Shown in pieces: positions 1 through 6,184 of a DNA stretch of 10,556 nt. The DNA lies in assembly GCA_002794515.1 (NCBI GenBank), contig PGTJ01000063.1, forward strand, positions 1 to 10,556, read 5' to 3'. The DNA is from Phototrophicales bacterium. Lineage in GTDB: Bacteria > Chloroflexota > Anaerolineae > Aggregatilineales > Phototrophicaceae. The notes under the pieces were generated by a model. The model did no database searches. It worked only from the letters and a program-made list of their open reading frames with translations, and was not told the origin of the DNA. Within the stretch, counting starts at the first letter, position 1. Each line of letters opens with the position of its first letter. A program made the position numbers and the translations under genes.

Positions 1-1
1 A

Positions 2-361
2 GCCGATGTATTCGATGATTTACGGGCGCGAATGGTGAATAATGAACAATATGATGTGGTCATCCTCGACCCGCCTAAATTCGCCCATACTCAGTCGCAA
101 GTCGAAAAAGCCGCACGGGGGTATAAAGACATCAACCTAAATAGCTTTCGCTTGGTCAAAAGTGGTGGGTATCTGTTCACATTTTCGTGTTCTGGGGCGA
201 TTACCGCCGATTTATTCCAAAAAATTGTCTTTGGTGCATTAGAAGATAGCGGGCGCGATGCCCAAATCATCCGCACATTGGGCGCGAGCGATGACCATCC
301 TGTGGCGCTCAGTTTTCCCGAAGGGGCATATCTTAAGGGTCTCATGTTGCGTGTGTATTGA
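2..361 (+). CDS. rlmI: RlmI-type 23S rRNA (cytosine-C5) methyltransferase, C-terminal part (5' end outside window)
   Basis: The reading frame is open from base 2, so this is the last 119 codons of a gene that begins upstream of the window. The frame contains the DPPKFA motif (bases 68-85), a RGYKDIN segment, and an FTFSCSG motif whose Cys codon is at 188-190. It ends with a DHPV...FPEG.YLKG block and a TGA stop. These follow the C-terminal half of Escherichia coli RlmI, the SAM-dependent enzyme that methylates C1962 of 23S rRNA to m5C, in the same order. In this family the DPPKF motif belongs to the Rossmann-fold methyltransferase domain and the SCS cysteine is the proposed nucleophile. The N-terminal PUA domain and SAM-binding motif I are not in the window, so the exact target base is inferred from similarity. 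A different m5C or m2G enzyme of the same RlmI/RlmK group is possible but less likely. Confidence 0.85.
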   Translation, partial: ADVFDDLRARMVNNEQYDVVILDPPKFAHTQSQVEKAARGYKDINLNSFRLVKSGGYLFTFSCSGAITADLFQKIVFGALEDSGRDAQIIRTLGASDDHPVALSFPEGAYLKGLMLRVY

Positions 362-370
362 TGCTATAAT
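362..370 (+). promoter_or_regulatory. Candidate extended -10 promoter for polX
   Basis: TGCTATAAT at 362-370 is a perfect extended -10 element (TGnTATAAT), placed directly after the rlmI stop codon and 35 bases upstream of the polX start. No good -35 hexamer lies 16-18 bases upstream, which is tolerated by extended -10 promoters. The motif is seen; promoter activity is inferred. Confidence 0.4.
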
Positions 371-405
371 GGTGAGTATGACAGATACGATGAAGGATTA
401 ACCCC

Positions 406-2163
406 ATGCTCACCAACCGCGATATTGCCGATATATTTGAAAAATGTGCCAATTTGCTCCAGCTCAAAGGTGAAAGTATCCATCGCTATTTGGCGTATCA
501 ACGCGCCGCCGAGACTATCCGCGAATTACCGCGTGATTTACGCGCCATATCCGCCGAAAAAGGCTTGGTGGATTTGCCCAATATCGGCAAGACACTCGCC
601 GAAAAAATAGACGAAATGCTGACCACAGGCAAGTTAGCATTTTATGAAAAACTGACCGCCGAAATCCCCGTTGGTCTGATAGACATCATGAATATTAACG
701 GTGTGGGTCCCAAAAAAGCCATGCTGTTTTATCAAGAACTGGGCATCACCACGGTTGAGGCGCTTAAATCAGCGGCGGCGGCGGGCAAATTGCGCGATTT
801 ACCGGGTATGGGCGCGAAAAGCGAGCAAAAAGTATTAGAGGGCATTGCCTCGTTAAGTCGGCATACGGGGCGTATTTCCATCGGCATCGCTTTGCCATCG
901 GCACAAGCCATTTTGGATGAATTGTTACGATTGCCCAATGTGCTAGAAGGCGCGTTGGCAGGTAGTATTCGACGTGGCAAACCCACCATTGGCGATATCG
1001 ACATCCTCATCGCCGTAGCAGATATGGCACATGCCCCTGCGATTATGGATTATTTTGTGGCGATGCCCATTGTGGCGCGCATTTTGGGGCATGGCGAGAC
1101 CAAGAGCAGTATCGAATTGCAAAATGGTCTCCAAGCCGATCTGCGCGTGCTGGTCAAGCAAAAATGGGGGACGGCGCTCAATTATTTTTCGGGTAGCAAA
1201 GAGCATAATGTGCGGATGCGCCAATTGGCACTCGCTAAAGGGTTGAGCCTGAATGAACATGCTTTTAGCCCAGTAGATGCCGATGGCAATATCCTCGAAG
1301 ATGCACCTAAAATTTATTGCGATACTGAAGAGGCGGTATATGCCCAAGTGGGATTGCCCTTCATCCCGCCCGAATTACGGGAAGATGCGGGCGAAATCGA
1401 AGCCGCCCAACGGGGTGAATTGCCTAACCTCATCACCCTCAACGACATCAAAGGTGATTTGCATATGCACACCACCTATAGTGATGGTGTCGCCAGCATC
1501 CAACAAATGGCAGAAGAAGCATATGCGCGTGGACGGCAATATATCGTCATCACCGACCATTCGCGCAGTTTGGGTATTGCCAATGGACTTTCGATAGAGC
1601 GCCTCTTGGCGCAACAAGCCGAAGTCCGTCATGTCGATGCGCTGATGTATGGCAAAATTCGTGTGTTTCATGGCACAGAAATGGATATTAATGCCGATGG
1701 TAGCCTCGATTATCCCGATGATGTGTTGGCAAAGTTAGATTTTGTCATCGCCTCGTTGCATGTCAGTTTGCGACAAGATCGCGATAAAATCACCCAACGG
1801 CTGTTGAATGCTATCCAAAATCCTCATGTCGATATGATAGGACACCTCACCGCTCGTTACATCCCCGACCGCGAACCTGTTGATGCCGATATGGATGTGG
1901 TATTTGATTCTGTCAAAGCACATGGTAAGGTATTAGAGATTAATGCCAATCCGCGCAGGTTGGATATTGATGCCAGTTATGTCCGCCGTGCGGTGGATAT
2001 GGGCATTTTGTTGGCGATTAATACCGATGCCCATCAACCGAGTCATCTGGATTTGATGCCTTATGGTGTGATGACGGCACGACGCGGATGGGCAGAAGCG
2101 AGGCACGTCCTCAATACATACCCTACAGATGAATTTATAAAATGGATGGAGAGCAAACGATGA
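406..2163 (+). CDS. polX: Family X DNA polymerase with C-terminal PHP exonuclease domain (PolX)
   Basis: The 585-residue protein has the full bacterial PolX layout. Helix-hairpin-helix motifs lie near residues 54-70 (LPNIGK), 98-110 (INGVGPKK) and 129-145 (LPGMGAKS). The polymerase palm has GSIRRG (186-191), GD.D with D197 and D199, and a third Asp, D245 (ADLRV), which together form the expected two-metal triad. The PHP domain starts near 346 with DLHMHT (H353, H355) and continues through ITDHS (D384, H385), E425, H452, H480 and NTDAH (D541, H543). All expected metal ligands are therefore present. Known bacterial PolX enzymes fill short gaps in base-excision repair, and the PHP domain gives 3'-5' exonuclease activity. 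Length is close to Bacillus subtilis PolX (570 residues). The start is supported by AAGGA at 393-397, eight bases upstream. The stop overlaps the next start codon, suggesting translational coupling. Confidence 0.95.
   Translation: MLTNRDIADIFEKCANLLQLKGESIHRYLAYQRAAETIRELPRDLRAISAEKGLVDLPNIGKTLAEKIDEMLTTGKLAFYEKLTAEIPVGLIDIMNINGVGPKKAMLFYQELGITTVEALKSAAAAGKLRDLPGMGAKSEQKVLEGIASLSRHTGRISIGIALPSAQAILDELLRLPNVLEGALAGSIRRGKPTIGDIDILIAVADMAHAPAIMDYFVAMPIVARILGHGETKSSIELQNGLQADLRVLVKQKWGTALNYFSGSKEHNVRMRQLALAKGLSLNEHAFSPVDADGNILEDAPKIYCDTEEAVYAQVGLPFIPPELREDAGEIEAAQRGELPNLITLNDIKGDLHMHTTYSDGVASIQQMAEEAYARGRQYIVITDHSRSLGIANGLSIERLLAQQAEVRHVDALMYGKIRVFHGTEMDINADGSLDYPDDVLAKLDFVIASLHVSLRQDRDKITQRLLNAIQNPHVDMIGHLTARYIPDREPVDADMDVVFDSVKAHGKVLEINANPRRLDIDASYVRRAVDMGILLAINTDAHQPSHLDLMPYGVMTARRGWAEARHVLNTYPTDEFIKWMESKR
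2148..2153 (+). promoter_or_regulatory. Shine-Dalgarno site that decides the SH3-protein start
   Basis: GGAGAG lies inside the last polX codons, six bases before the ATG at 2160. It falls only a few bases after the earlier in-frame ATG at 2142, which therefore has no usable site of its own. It favours the 2160 start and the ATGA overlap. Confidence 0.65.
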
Positions 2164-3002
2164 CAGACGAATTTTCGCCCTTGCCATTTTTGCCCGATGA
2201 TAATGACCAAGAAACCCGTGCCACATCGAGCGCCGATGGCACGCGCAAACTCGATCAACGCACCCCACAACGGGGGATGCCCCCTGTGGTGAATCGTCCA
2301 ATGATTAACCCGCCACCGCCGAATATGCCACCCAAGCAAATCCCACCACCGCCACCCCGTCAGACGGGTACACATCCCCGTGTGGGTGCGAATCAGCCAC
2401 CACGCACATTACCCCCCCCGAAAAAACGGGGTCGGGCGCGGAATAGGCGTGATAGTGGTTTATATCTGCCCCTGTGGTCGTTGGGATTGATGGTATTAGT
2501 GGTGATTATCATCGCAGGTGGCATTATTTTGTTGGTCATCGGCTTGGGTGGACGCAATACGACTATCCCTCCCGCGCCACCGCCCGTGATGGTGGTCAAT
2601 ACACTCATCCCGACCAATACCCCCGCTCGTCAACCCTTAACACCTGCCACGCCCACCATTCCCGCTATTTTCGAGCCTGTTGTCGGTGTTGGTCAACCCA
2701 ATATCACCTTTTCGTTGGCGGGACCGACCCTTATGCCGATTGAAATCAGCCCGACTCCCATGCCATTGGGTGTTGGTGCAACGGTGGTCGTGGTTGGTGT
2801 TGGACAGACGCAACTCAATGTACGCGATAGCGCGGGGGTAATTGGCACGAATATCTTATTCCGCGCTTCAGAAGGCGATCGATTTGTGATTGTCGGTGGT
2901 CCCGAATTGGTGGATAACCTGACATGGTGGCGCATTCAAAATCCGAACAACCCGTCACAAGCAGGGTGGGCGGCAGGGCAATATTTGCAAGTCATACCGT
3001 AG
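2160..3002 (+). CDS. Single-pass membrane protein with C-terminal bacterial SH3 domain
   Basis: The protein has 280 residues from the ATG at 2160. Residues 1-86 are proline-rich and low in complexity (repeated PPPP and PPK). A basic stretch, KKRGRARNRR, ends near residue 96 just before one hydrophobic segment at about 104-131, so the positive-inside rule places the N terminus in the cytoplasm. A Pro/Thr linker (NTLIPTNTPA, TPATPT) leads to a C-terminal domain at about 208-280. That domain carries LNVRDSAG, a WW pair (W256, W257) and a final GWAAGQYLQV, the pattern of SH3b (SH3_3-type) domains. Such domains often bind cell wall or act as protein-interaction modules, but the ligand here cannot be read from sequence. 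No enzymatic domain is visible. The architecture is frequent in Chloroflexota. It may be translationally coupled to polX, though no functional link is evident. It contains a run of eight C at 2412-2419 that is in frame as given. Confidence 0.85.
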   Translation: MTDEFSPLPFLPDDNDQETRATSSADGTRKLDQRTPQRGMPPVVNRPMINPPPPNMPPKQIPPPPPRQTGTHPRVGANQPPRTLPPPKKRGRARNRRDSGLYLPLWSLGLMVLVVIIIAGGIILLVIGLGGRNTTIPPAPPPVMVVNTLIPTNTPARQPLTPATPTIPAIFEPVVGVGQPNITFSLAGPTLMPIEISPTPMPLGVGATVVVVGVGQTQLNVRDSAGVIGTNILFRASEGDRFVIVGGPELVDNLTWWRIQNPNNPSQAGWAAGQYLQVIP

Positions 3003-3078
3003 AATACTCATATCGTACTCATCGTGACGTGTTATCTTTTGCCCATCGTTAAACTAAGATGCTAAGGTGTAGAGTGAC
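3003..3078 (+). other. Short intergenic stretch before the iron-sulfur gene
   Basis: Seventy-six bases separate the SH3 gene from the iron-sulfur gene. AAGG at 3064-3067 is the likely ribosome binding site, eleven bases before the ATG at 3079. TGTTATCTT near 3030-3038 weakly resembles an extended -10 element but has no convincing -35. I see no clear terminator for the upstream gene. Confidence 0.35.
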
Positions 3079-3741
3079 ATGTCTGAAAAATACACAGGGG
3101 CAAGCGAAGATAAGCGTTATGAAGGCGAAAATGTGGATATCATGTATAACATTAAACGGTGTATCCACGCCGCCTATTGTGCGACTCGACTATCCGATGT
3201 GTTCGATAACAAAAAACGCCCGTGGGTCAATCCCGATGGCGCAACTGTAGATAAAATTGTCACTACCATCGAATTATGCCCATCTGGCGCATTGCATTAT
3301 GACCGCAAAGATGGTGTGAAAGAAATCCCTACAGGCGAAAATACCATCCGTATCCAACATAACGGACCGCTCGAAATTCGGGGTGATTTATCGATTCAGG
3401 GGGCGACTGTAGATTTGCAACATGAAACACGCGCCACCCTGTGCCGATGTGGACAATCAAAAAACAAGCCATTTTGCGATAACACGCACAAAGATGTCAA
3501 TTTTGAGGCGACCGAAACCGACCCGATTATCCGAGAGGGTGACTACGAAACGGGTGGAAAATTGACTATCATCGCCCATGCTAACGGACCGTTAGAGGTG
3601 CAAGGTAACTTTCAGATTATCGGCGCGGATGGCGTGACGCTATTCAGAGGCACAAAAACATGGTTATGTCGGTGTGGTGGGTCTGGCAAAAAACCATTCT
3701 GTGATAGCACGCATAAAAAGAACGGTTTCACAGCAGAATAA
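3079..3741 (+). CDS. Iron-sulfur protein: Fer4_19 domain plus two CDGSH domains
   Basis: The 220-residue protein has three cluster-binding units. Residues about 12-75 match the YjdI/Fer4_19 'mono-cluster' domain: C28-x-H30-x3-C34, a RPWV segment, and C67-PSGAL. The other two units are CDGSH-type motifs: C122-x-C124...PFC133-D-N-T-H137 and C197-x-C199...PFC208-D-S-T-H212. Both therefore keep the three-Cys one-His set that holds a [2Fe-2S] cluster in mitoNEET-like proteins, although the usual Gly-Ser of CDGSH reads Asn-Thr and Ser-Thr. Each is preceded by a related NGPLE segment, pointing to internal duplication. No signal peptide or membrane segment is seen, so it is probably cytosolic. A role in electron transfer or cluster storage is inferred from the family; no partner is encoded nearby. 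A hairpin follows the stop, so it is probably transcribed separately from the metal operon. Confidence 0.88.
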   Translation: MSEKYTGASEDKRYEGENVDIMYNIKRCIHAAYCATRLSDVFDNKKRPWVNPDGATVDKIVTTIELCPSGALHYDRKDGVKEIPTGENTIRIQHNGPLEIRGDLSIQGATVDLQHETRATLCRCGQSKNKPFCDNTHKDVNFEATETDPIIREGDYETGGKLTIIAHANGPLEVQGNFQIIGADGVTLFRGTKTWLCRCGGSGKKPFCDSTHKKNGFTAE

Positions 3742-3743
3742 CT

Positions 3744-3777
3744 TTCAAAAATAGCCTCATCAGAAGGCTATTTTGAA
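3744..3777 (+). terminator. Hairpin downstream of the iron-sulfur gene, probable terminator
   Basis: Arms AAAATAGCCT (3748-3757) and AGGCTATTTT (3765-3774) are perfect complements around a seven-base loop. A further TTC/GAA pairing at 3744-3746 and 3775-3777 needs one bulged A. The T run forms the 3' arm, as in many intrinsic terminators with A/T-rich stem bases. It begins three bases after the stop codon. A second small palindrome, GAAGA-A-TCTTC, follows at 3775-3785. Confidence 0.7.
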
Positions 3778-3785
3778 GAATCTTC

Positions 3786-3991
3786 GTTAGGTAGATAATG
3801 AGGGATAAAGATTGATGCAACTAAACCTATACAGCCTAAATGTCTAAATGTGAAATTTGGTGCTGTAAGCGACAAATATTGTAATCATTTTGACATACTC
3901 TGACGCTAGTTAATTAGTAAATGAGATTACGATAACAGTATCATTACATAATATATTAGACAAGACATATTGAGATTCTCATTTTTACCCC
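3786..3991. other. AT-rich intergenic region without a recognisable gene
   Basis: This part of the roughly 320-base gap between the iron-sulfur gene and the merR-type gene holds no credible reading frame. It contains a tandem duplication of CTAAATGT (3836-3843 and 3844-3851) and a long imperfect inverted repeat (3881-3930, listed separately). A consensus -35 hexamer TTGACA lies at 3890-3895 but lacks a good -10. A short palindrome TGAGA-T-TCTCA is at 3971-3981. It is visibly richer in A and T than the flanking genes. Function is unknown. Confidence 0.5.
3881..3930. repeat. Imperfect inverted repeat in the intergenic region
   Basis: GTAATCATTT at 3881-3890 is complementary to AAATGAGATTAC at 3919-3930 apart from a two-base insertion in the right arm. 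The loop is 28 bases and itself AT-rich. It could form a stem in RNA or mark a protein site; neither is shown. Confidence 0.4.
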
Positions 3992-4023
3992 TTGACCTTG
4001 TACTATACTACAAGGTGTATGCT
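3992..4023 (+). promoter_or_regulatory. MerR-type promoter with dyad operator for the metal operon
   Basis: TTGACC (-35, 3992-3997) and TATGCT (-10, 4018-4023) are separated by 20 bases, longer than the usual 17. This is the hallmark of promoters activated by MerR-family regulators through DNA distortion. Between them lies a perfect dyad: ACCTTGTA (3995-4002) and TACAAGGT (4009-4016) around CTATAC. The ACCTT/AAGGT half-sites resemble those of CueR operators, while a 20-base spacer is the length at the zntA promoter (CueR and MerR targets usually have 19). The site lies 40-70 bases before the MerR-family gene on the same strand, so autoregulation of the whole operon is inferred. Confidence 0.85.
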
Positions 4024-4050
4024 TGTACATAACAACAGGCTTTTGCACCA

Positions 4051-4056
4051 AAGGAG
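4051..4056 (+). promoter_or_regulatory. Shine-Dalgarno site that decides the MerR-type start
   Basis: AAGGAG is eight bases before the ATG at 4065. An in-frame TTG at 4023 overlaps the last base of the -10 hexamer and lies upstream of the expected transcript start, so it cannot be the start on this transcript. Confidence 0.85.
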
Positions 4057-4064
4057 TATGGTAC

Positions 4065-4481
4065 ATGGAAAAATTAACACGCGGGCGTTTGGCAAAATCC
4101 AGTGGGGTGCATCCAGAGACCATTCGCTATTACGAACAGAATGGACTTTTGCCCATCCCCGCCCGTTCCGAGTCGAATTATCGCCTTTTTGATCGCGAGA
4201 GCATAGACCGTGTGCATTTCATCAAACGGGCGCAATCGGTCGGTTTTTCGTTAGATGAAATTCGCCTGCTTTTAAGCCTCAAATATGCCGAAGATGCCAC
4301 TTGTGAACCTGTGCGCCAATTGGCACAAGAAAAATTGGCTGAACTTGATCAAAAAATTCAAGCCTTACACGCCATGAAAGCCTTATTAGAGGGTTTGGTC
4401 GAGATTTGTCCAGGTGGTGATGAGCCGATTGAAGAATGCCCCATTTTAGATCATCTTACATCTGAACATTTGGATATGTGA
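4065..4481 (+). CDS. MerR-family heavy-metal-responsive transcriptional regulator
   Basis: The protein has 138 residues from the ATG at 4065. The N-terminal winged helix-turn-helix carries the family signature (LAKSSGVHPETIRYYE, then NGLLP, R...NYR.F). A dimerisation helix runs over about residues 80-112. The metal-binding positions are C80, C115 and C125. Their spacing matches MerR (C82, C117, C126) and ZntR (C79, C114, C124). In this family a Cys at the C80 position is typical of divalent-metal sensors, whereas CueR-type Cu(I) sensors have Ser. The loop, however, begins CPGG and ends ECPILDHL, resembling the CPG...CPII loop of CueR. Metal identity is therefore uncertain. The gene leads a five-gene copper-type operon and follows a MerR-type promoter, so it most likely activates that operon when metal binds. 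It ends 30 bases before the DUF305 gene. Confidence 0.92.
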   Translation: MEKLTRGRLAKSSGVHPETIRYYEQNGLLPIPARSESNYRLFDRESIDRVHFIKRAQSVGFSLDEIRLLLSLKYAEDATCEPVRQLAQEKLAELDQKIQALHAMKALLEGLVEICPGGDEPIEECPILDHLTSEHLDM

Positions 4482-4499
4482 ACATTGTCATACGATTTT

Positions 4500-4504
4500 A
4501 GGAG
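4500..4504 (+). promoter_or_regulatory. Shine-Dalgarno site that decides the DUF305 start
   Basis: AGGAG lies seven bases before the ATG at 4512. Starting there places the Lys-Lys pair and hydrophobic segment of the signal peptide right at the N terminus, whereas the upstream in-frame start at 4485 adds nine unneeded residues. Confidence 0.75.
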
Positions 4505-4511
4505 CTTTGTG

Positions 4512-5132
4512 ATGAATAAAAAGACCCTCATTCAGTGCATACTGATAGGTATCAGCACCATGCTGATGATCGGCATTGTCCGTGCCGATGCGCCGATAGA
4601 TGGACGTGCAGGACGTGCCGAAATCCGATTTTTGCAAGGGATGATAGACCATCATCAAATGGCGTTGGATATGGCGAATGATTGTTTGGTGAATGCCCAA
4701 ACCGAAGCAGTCCGCACATTATGCGAGGCGATTATCACCGCGCAAAGTGCCGAGATTGCCCAAATGCAAGCATGGCTTTTGGATTGGTATCAGATTGAAT
4801 ATGTGCCAATGTCCATGCAAGAGATGCAAGCGATGATGCCACCTCAAAATCAGGGGCATATGGGTGGGATGCACGGCGGACATAATGAGCATCGTGACCC
4901 GCCGATGATGATGGGCATGATGGCGGGGTTATCTCGTTTACAAGGCAACGATTATGAAATTGCCTGGCTCGAAGCCATGATCGACCATCATGATGATGCC
5001 TTGCACATGTCTGAGCGTATTCTCCATCGCGCCCAACATGAACCATTAATCGCATTGGCACAGGCGATTATCAGCGCACAGACAGCAGAAATCGAGTATA
5101 TGGAGGCGCTTATCATCCAGTTGAGCGCATAA
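4512..5132 (+). CDS. Secreted Met/His-rich DUF305 protein, probable extracytoplasmic copper binder
   Basis: The 206-residue protein begins with a signal peptide: MNKK, then a hydrophobic run to about residue 23, and a VRADA cleavage region near 25-27. The mature part has two related DUF305 (ferritin-like helical) halves. Each carries MIDHH (residues 44-48 and 156-160) followed by a conserved A.I..AQ..EI..M segment. Between them, at about 100-142, is a linker very rich in Met and His (repeated MSM, HMGGMHGGH and MMMGMM). Such residues suit Cu(I) or Cu(II) binding. CopM of Synechocystis is a DUF305 protein shown to bind copper outside the cytoplasm, which supports the same role here. It is the second gene of the operon and is followed by the TauE-like gene after 19 bases. 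Copper binding is inferred; the only Cys seen in the mature part are C56 and C66, so thiolate chemistry is not the main theme. Confidence 0.85.
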   Translation: MNKKTLIQCILIGISTMLMIGIVRADAPIDGRAGRAEIRFLQGMIDHHQMALDMANDCLVNAQTEAVRTLCEAIITAQSAEIAQMQAWLLDWYQIEYVPMSMQEMQAMMPPQNQGHMGGMHGGHNEHRDPPMMMGMMAGLSRLQGNDYEIAWLEAMIDHHDDALHMSERILHRAQHEPLIALAQAIISAQTAEIEYMEALIIQLSA

Positions 5133-5140
5133 TCACGAAA

Positions 5141-5145
5141 GAAGG
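5141..5145 (+). promoter_or_regulatory. Shine-Dalgarno site that decides the TauE-like start
   Basis: GAAGG abuts the first ATG (5146), leaving no spacing, but is six bases before the in-frame ATG at 5152. The second ATG is therefore preferred. Confidence 0.7.
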
Positions 5146-5151
5146 ATGCAC

Positions 5152-6159
5152 ATGGATTTAGGATTAATTTTTATCACAGGCTTAACCACAGGCGGTCTCA
5201 CTTGTCTCGCGGTGCAAGGTGGTTTGCTCATGACGGCGCTATCGCAGAACCAAGCGATTGATTCCAAGCCAACATTTGCCGATGCCACTCTGCCAGTCGC
5301 CTCATTTTTAATTGCCAAGCTAATCGCTTATGCCATACTCGGATTTCTGCTCGGTGGATTAGGCAATGCTTTTCGCATCACACCCACCACACAAGGCGTG
5401 ATGCAAGTGATTGCGGGCTTATTCATGATAATCACCGCCTTCAGCCTGTTGGATGTGCATCCGATTTTTCGCTATTTTCAGATAAAACCACCCAAGTTCA
5501 TCACCAAACGCATCCGCGCACAAGCCAAAAGTGGCGATATATTTGCCCCTGCCGTTTTAGGTGCGATGACCGTTTTCATCCCATGTGGGACAACGCAAGC
5601 GATGATGATTTTAGCAATCAGCGCCGCCAATGCCCTTGATGGTGCATTGATTATGACGGCATTCATTTTAGGCACGACACCCATATTTTTTGTACTCGGA
5701 TTTGGCGCGACACAAATTCGCGGTCGGATGCAAACCGTATTCGCGGTGGTCACAGCCACACTGGTGTTGTTGCTCGGATTGTTATCATTCGATGCGGGTC
5801 TGATTTTGCTCGAATCTCCCATTGCACCCAGCAAAATCGTGCTGACATTGGCGAATCCAGAACCACCTGCGGTGCGGGCGGAATGGGTGGATGGTCGTCA
5901 AGAATTTTATCTGACGGCAGATTATCATGGTTATACCCCCAATGTCCTCATTGCAGAGGCGGGGAAGCCTATCCGCTTGAACATGGTGACACAAAATGCG
6001 CGTGGATGCGAGTTGGCATTCACCATACCCAGTTTGGGAATTAACCTCATGCTCCCTAGCACAGGCACAACACCGATTGATATTCCCGCGTCACCTGCTG
6101 GTGAAATTCAGTTCATGTGCAGTATGGGCATGTATACGGGTGTTATCAAAGTATCATAA
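5152..6159 (+). CDS. TauE/SafE-DsbD-like membrane protein fused to a C-terminal cupredoxin domain
   Basis: The protein has 335 residues. Residues 1 to about 230 form six hydrophobic segments (roughly 4-27, 46-70, 80-100, 125-158, 163-185 and 192-222). Two conserved Cys sit in membrane segments: C18 in GGLTCLAVQGG and C145 in PCGTTQ. The first and fourth segments are where CcdA/DsbD-type proteins keep their redox pair. Residues about 240-335 are a cupredoxin-like domain ending in FMCSMGMYTG. C323 and M327 (or M325), with C286 upstream in GCELAF, are candidate copper ligands. The domain follows the last membrane segment; its side of the membrane is inferred to be extracytoplasmic, as usual for cupredoxins. 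Proteins of this fused type recur in copper operons, often annotated 'sulfite exporter TauE/SafE', but sulfite export is unlikely here. Likely roles are copper transfer or membrane redox relay, unproven. It is third in the operon, 25 bases before the CopZ-like gene. Confidence 0.82.
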   Translation: MDLGLIFITGLTTGGLTCLAVQGGLLMTALSQNQAIDSKPTFADATLPVASFLIAKLIAYAILGFLLGGLGNAFRITPTTQGVMQVIAGLFMIITAFSLLDVHPIFRYFQIKPPKFITKRIRAQAKSGDIFAPAVLGAMTVFIPCGTTQAMMILAISAANALDGALIMTAFILGTTPIFFVLGFGATQIRGRMQTVFAVVTATLVLLLGLLSFDAGLILLESPIAPSKIVLTLANPEPPAVRAEWVDGRQEFYLTADYHGYTPNVLIAEAGKPIRLNMVTQNARGCELAFTIPSLGINLMLPSTGTTPIDIPASPAGEIQFMCSMGMYTGVIKVS

Positions 6160-6184
6160 CTTTTTGATGAGAGAAGGTAAGACA

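Noticed and set aside
943..1347. 134-codon open frame on the - strand inside polX
   Set aside because: It lies wholly antisense to a polymerase with intact catalytic motifs, and its translation shows no recognisable domain or ribosome binding site.
3890..3895. Consensus TTGACA as a promoter for a hidden gene or for the MerR-type gene
   Set aside because: No -10 better than three or four of six matches lies at 16-19 bases. The MerR-type promoter at 3992-4023 explains the operon far better.
3971..3981. TGAGA-T-TCTCA palindrome as a Fur-like box
   Set aside because: The arms are only five bases and do not fit the 7-1-7 pattern of Fur boxes; no iron-uptake gene follows.
5152..5850. Sulfite exporter function for the TauE-like membrane part
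   Set aside because: The copper operon context, the cupredoxin tail and the Cys pair placed as in CcdA/DsbD-type proteins point to copper or redox work; no sulfur-metabolism gene is nearby.
5996..6184. N-terminal extension of the CopZ-like gene
   Set aside because: The upstream in-frame codons overlap the cupredoxin coding sequence and lack a ribosome binding site; the 70-residue form matches the normal size of CopZ.
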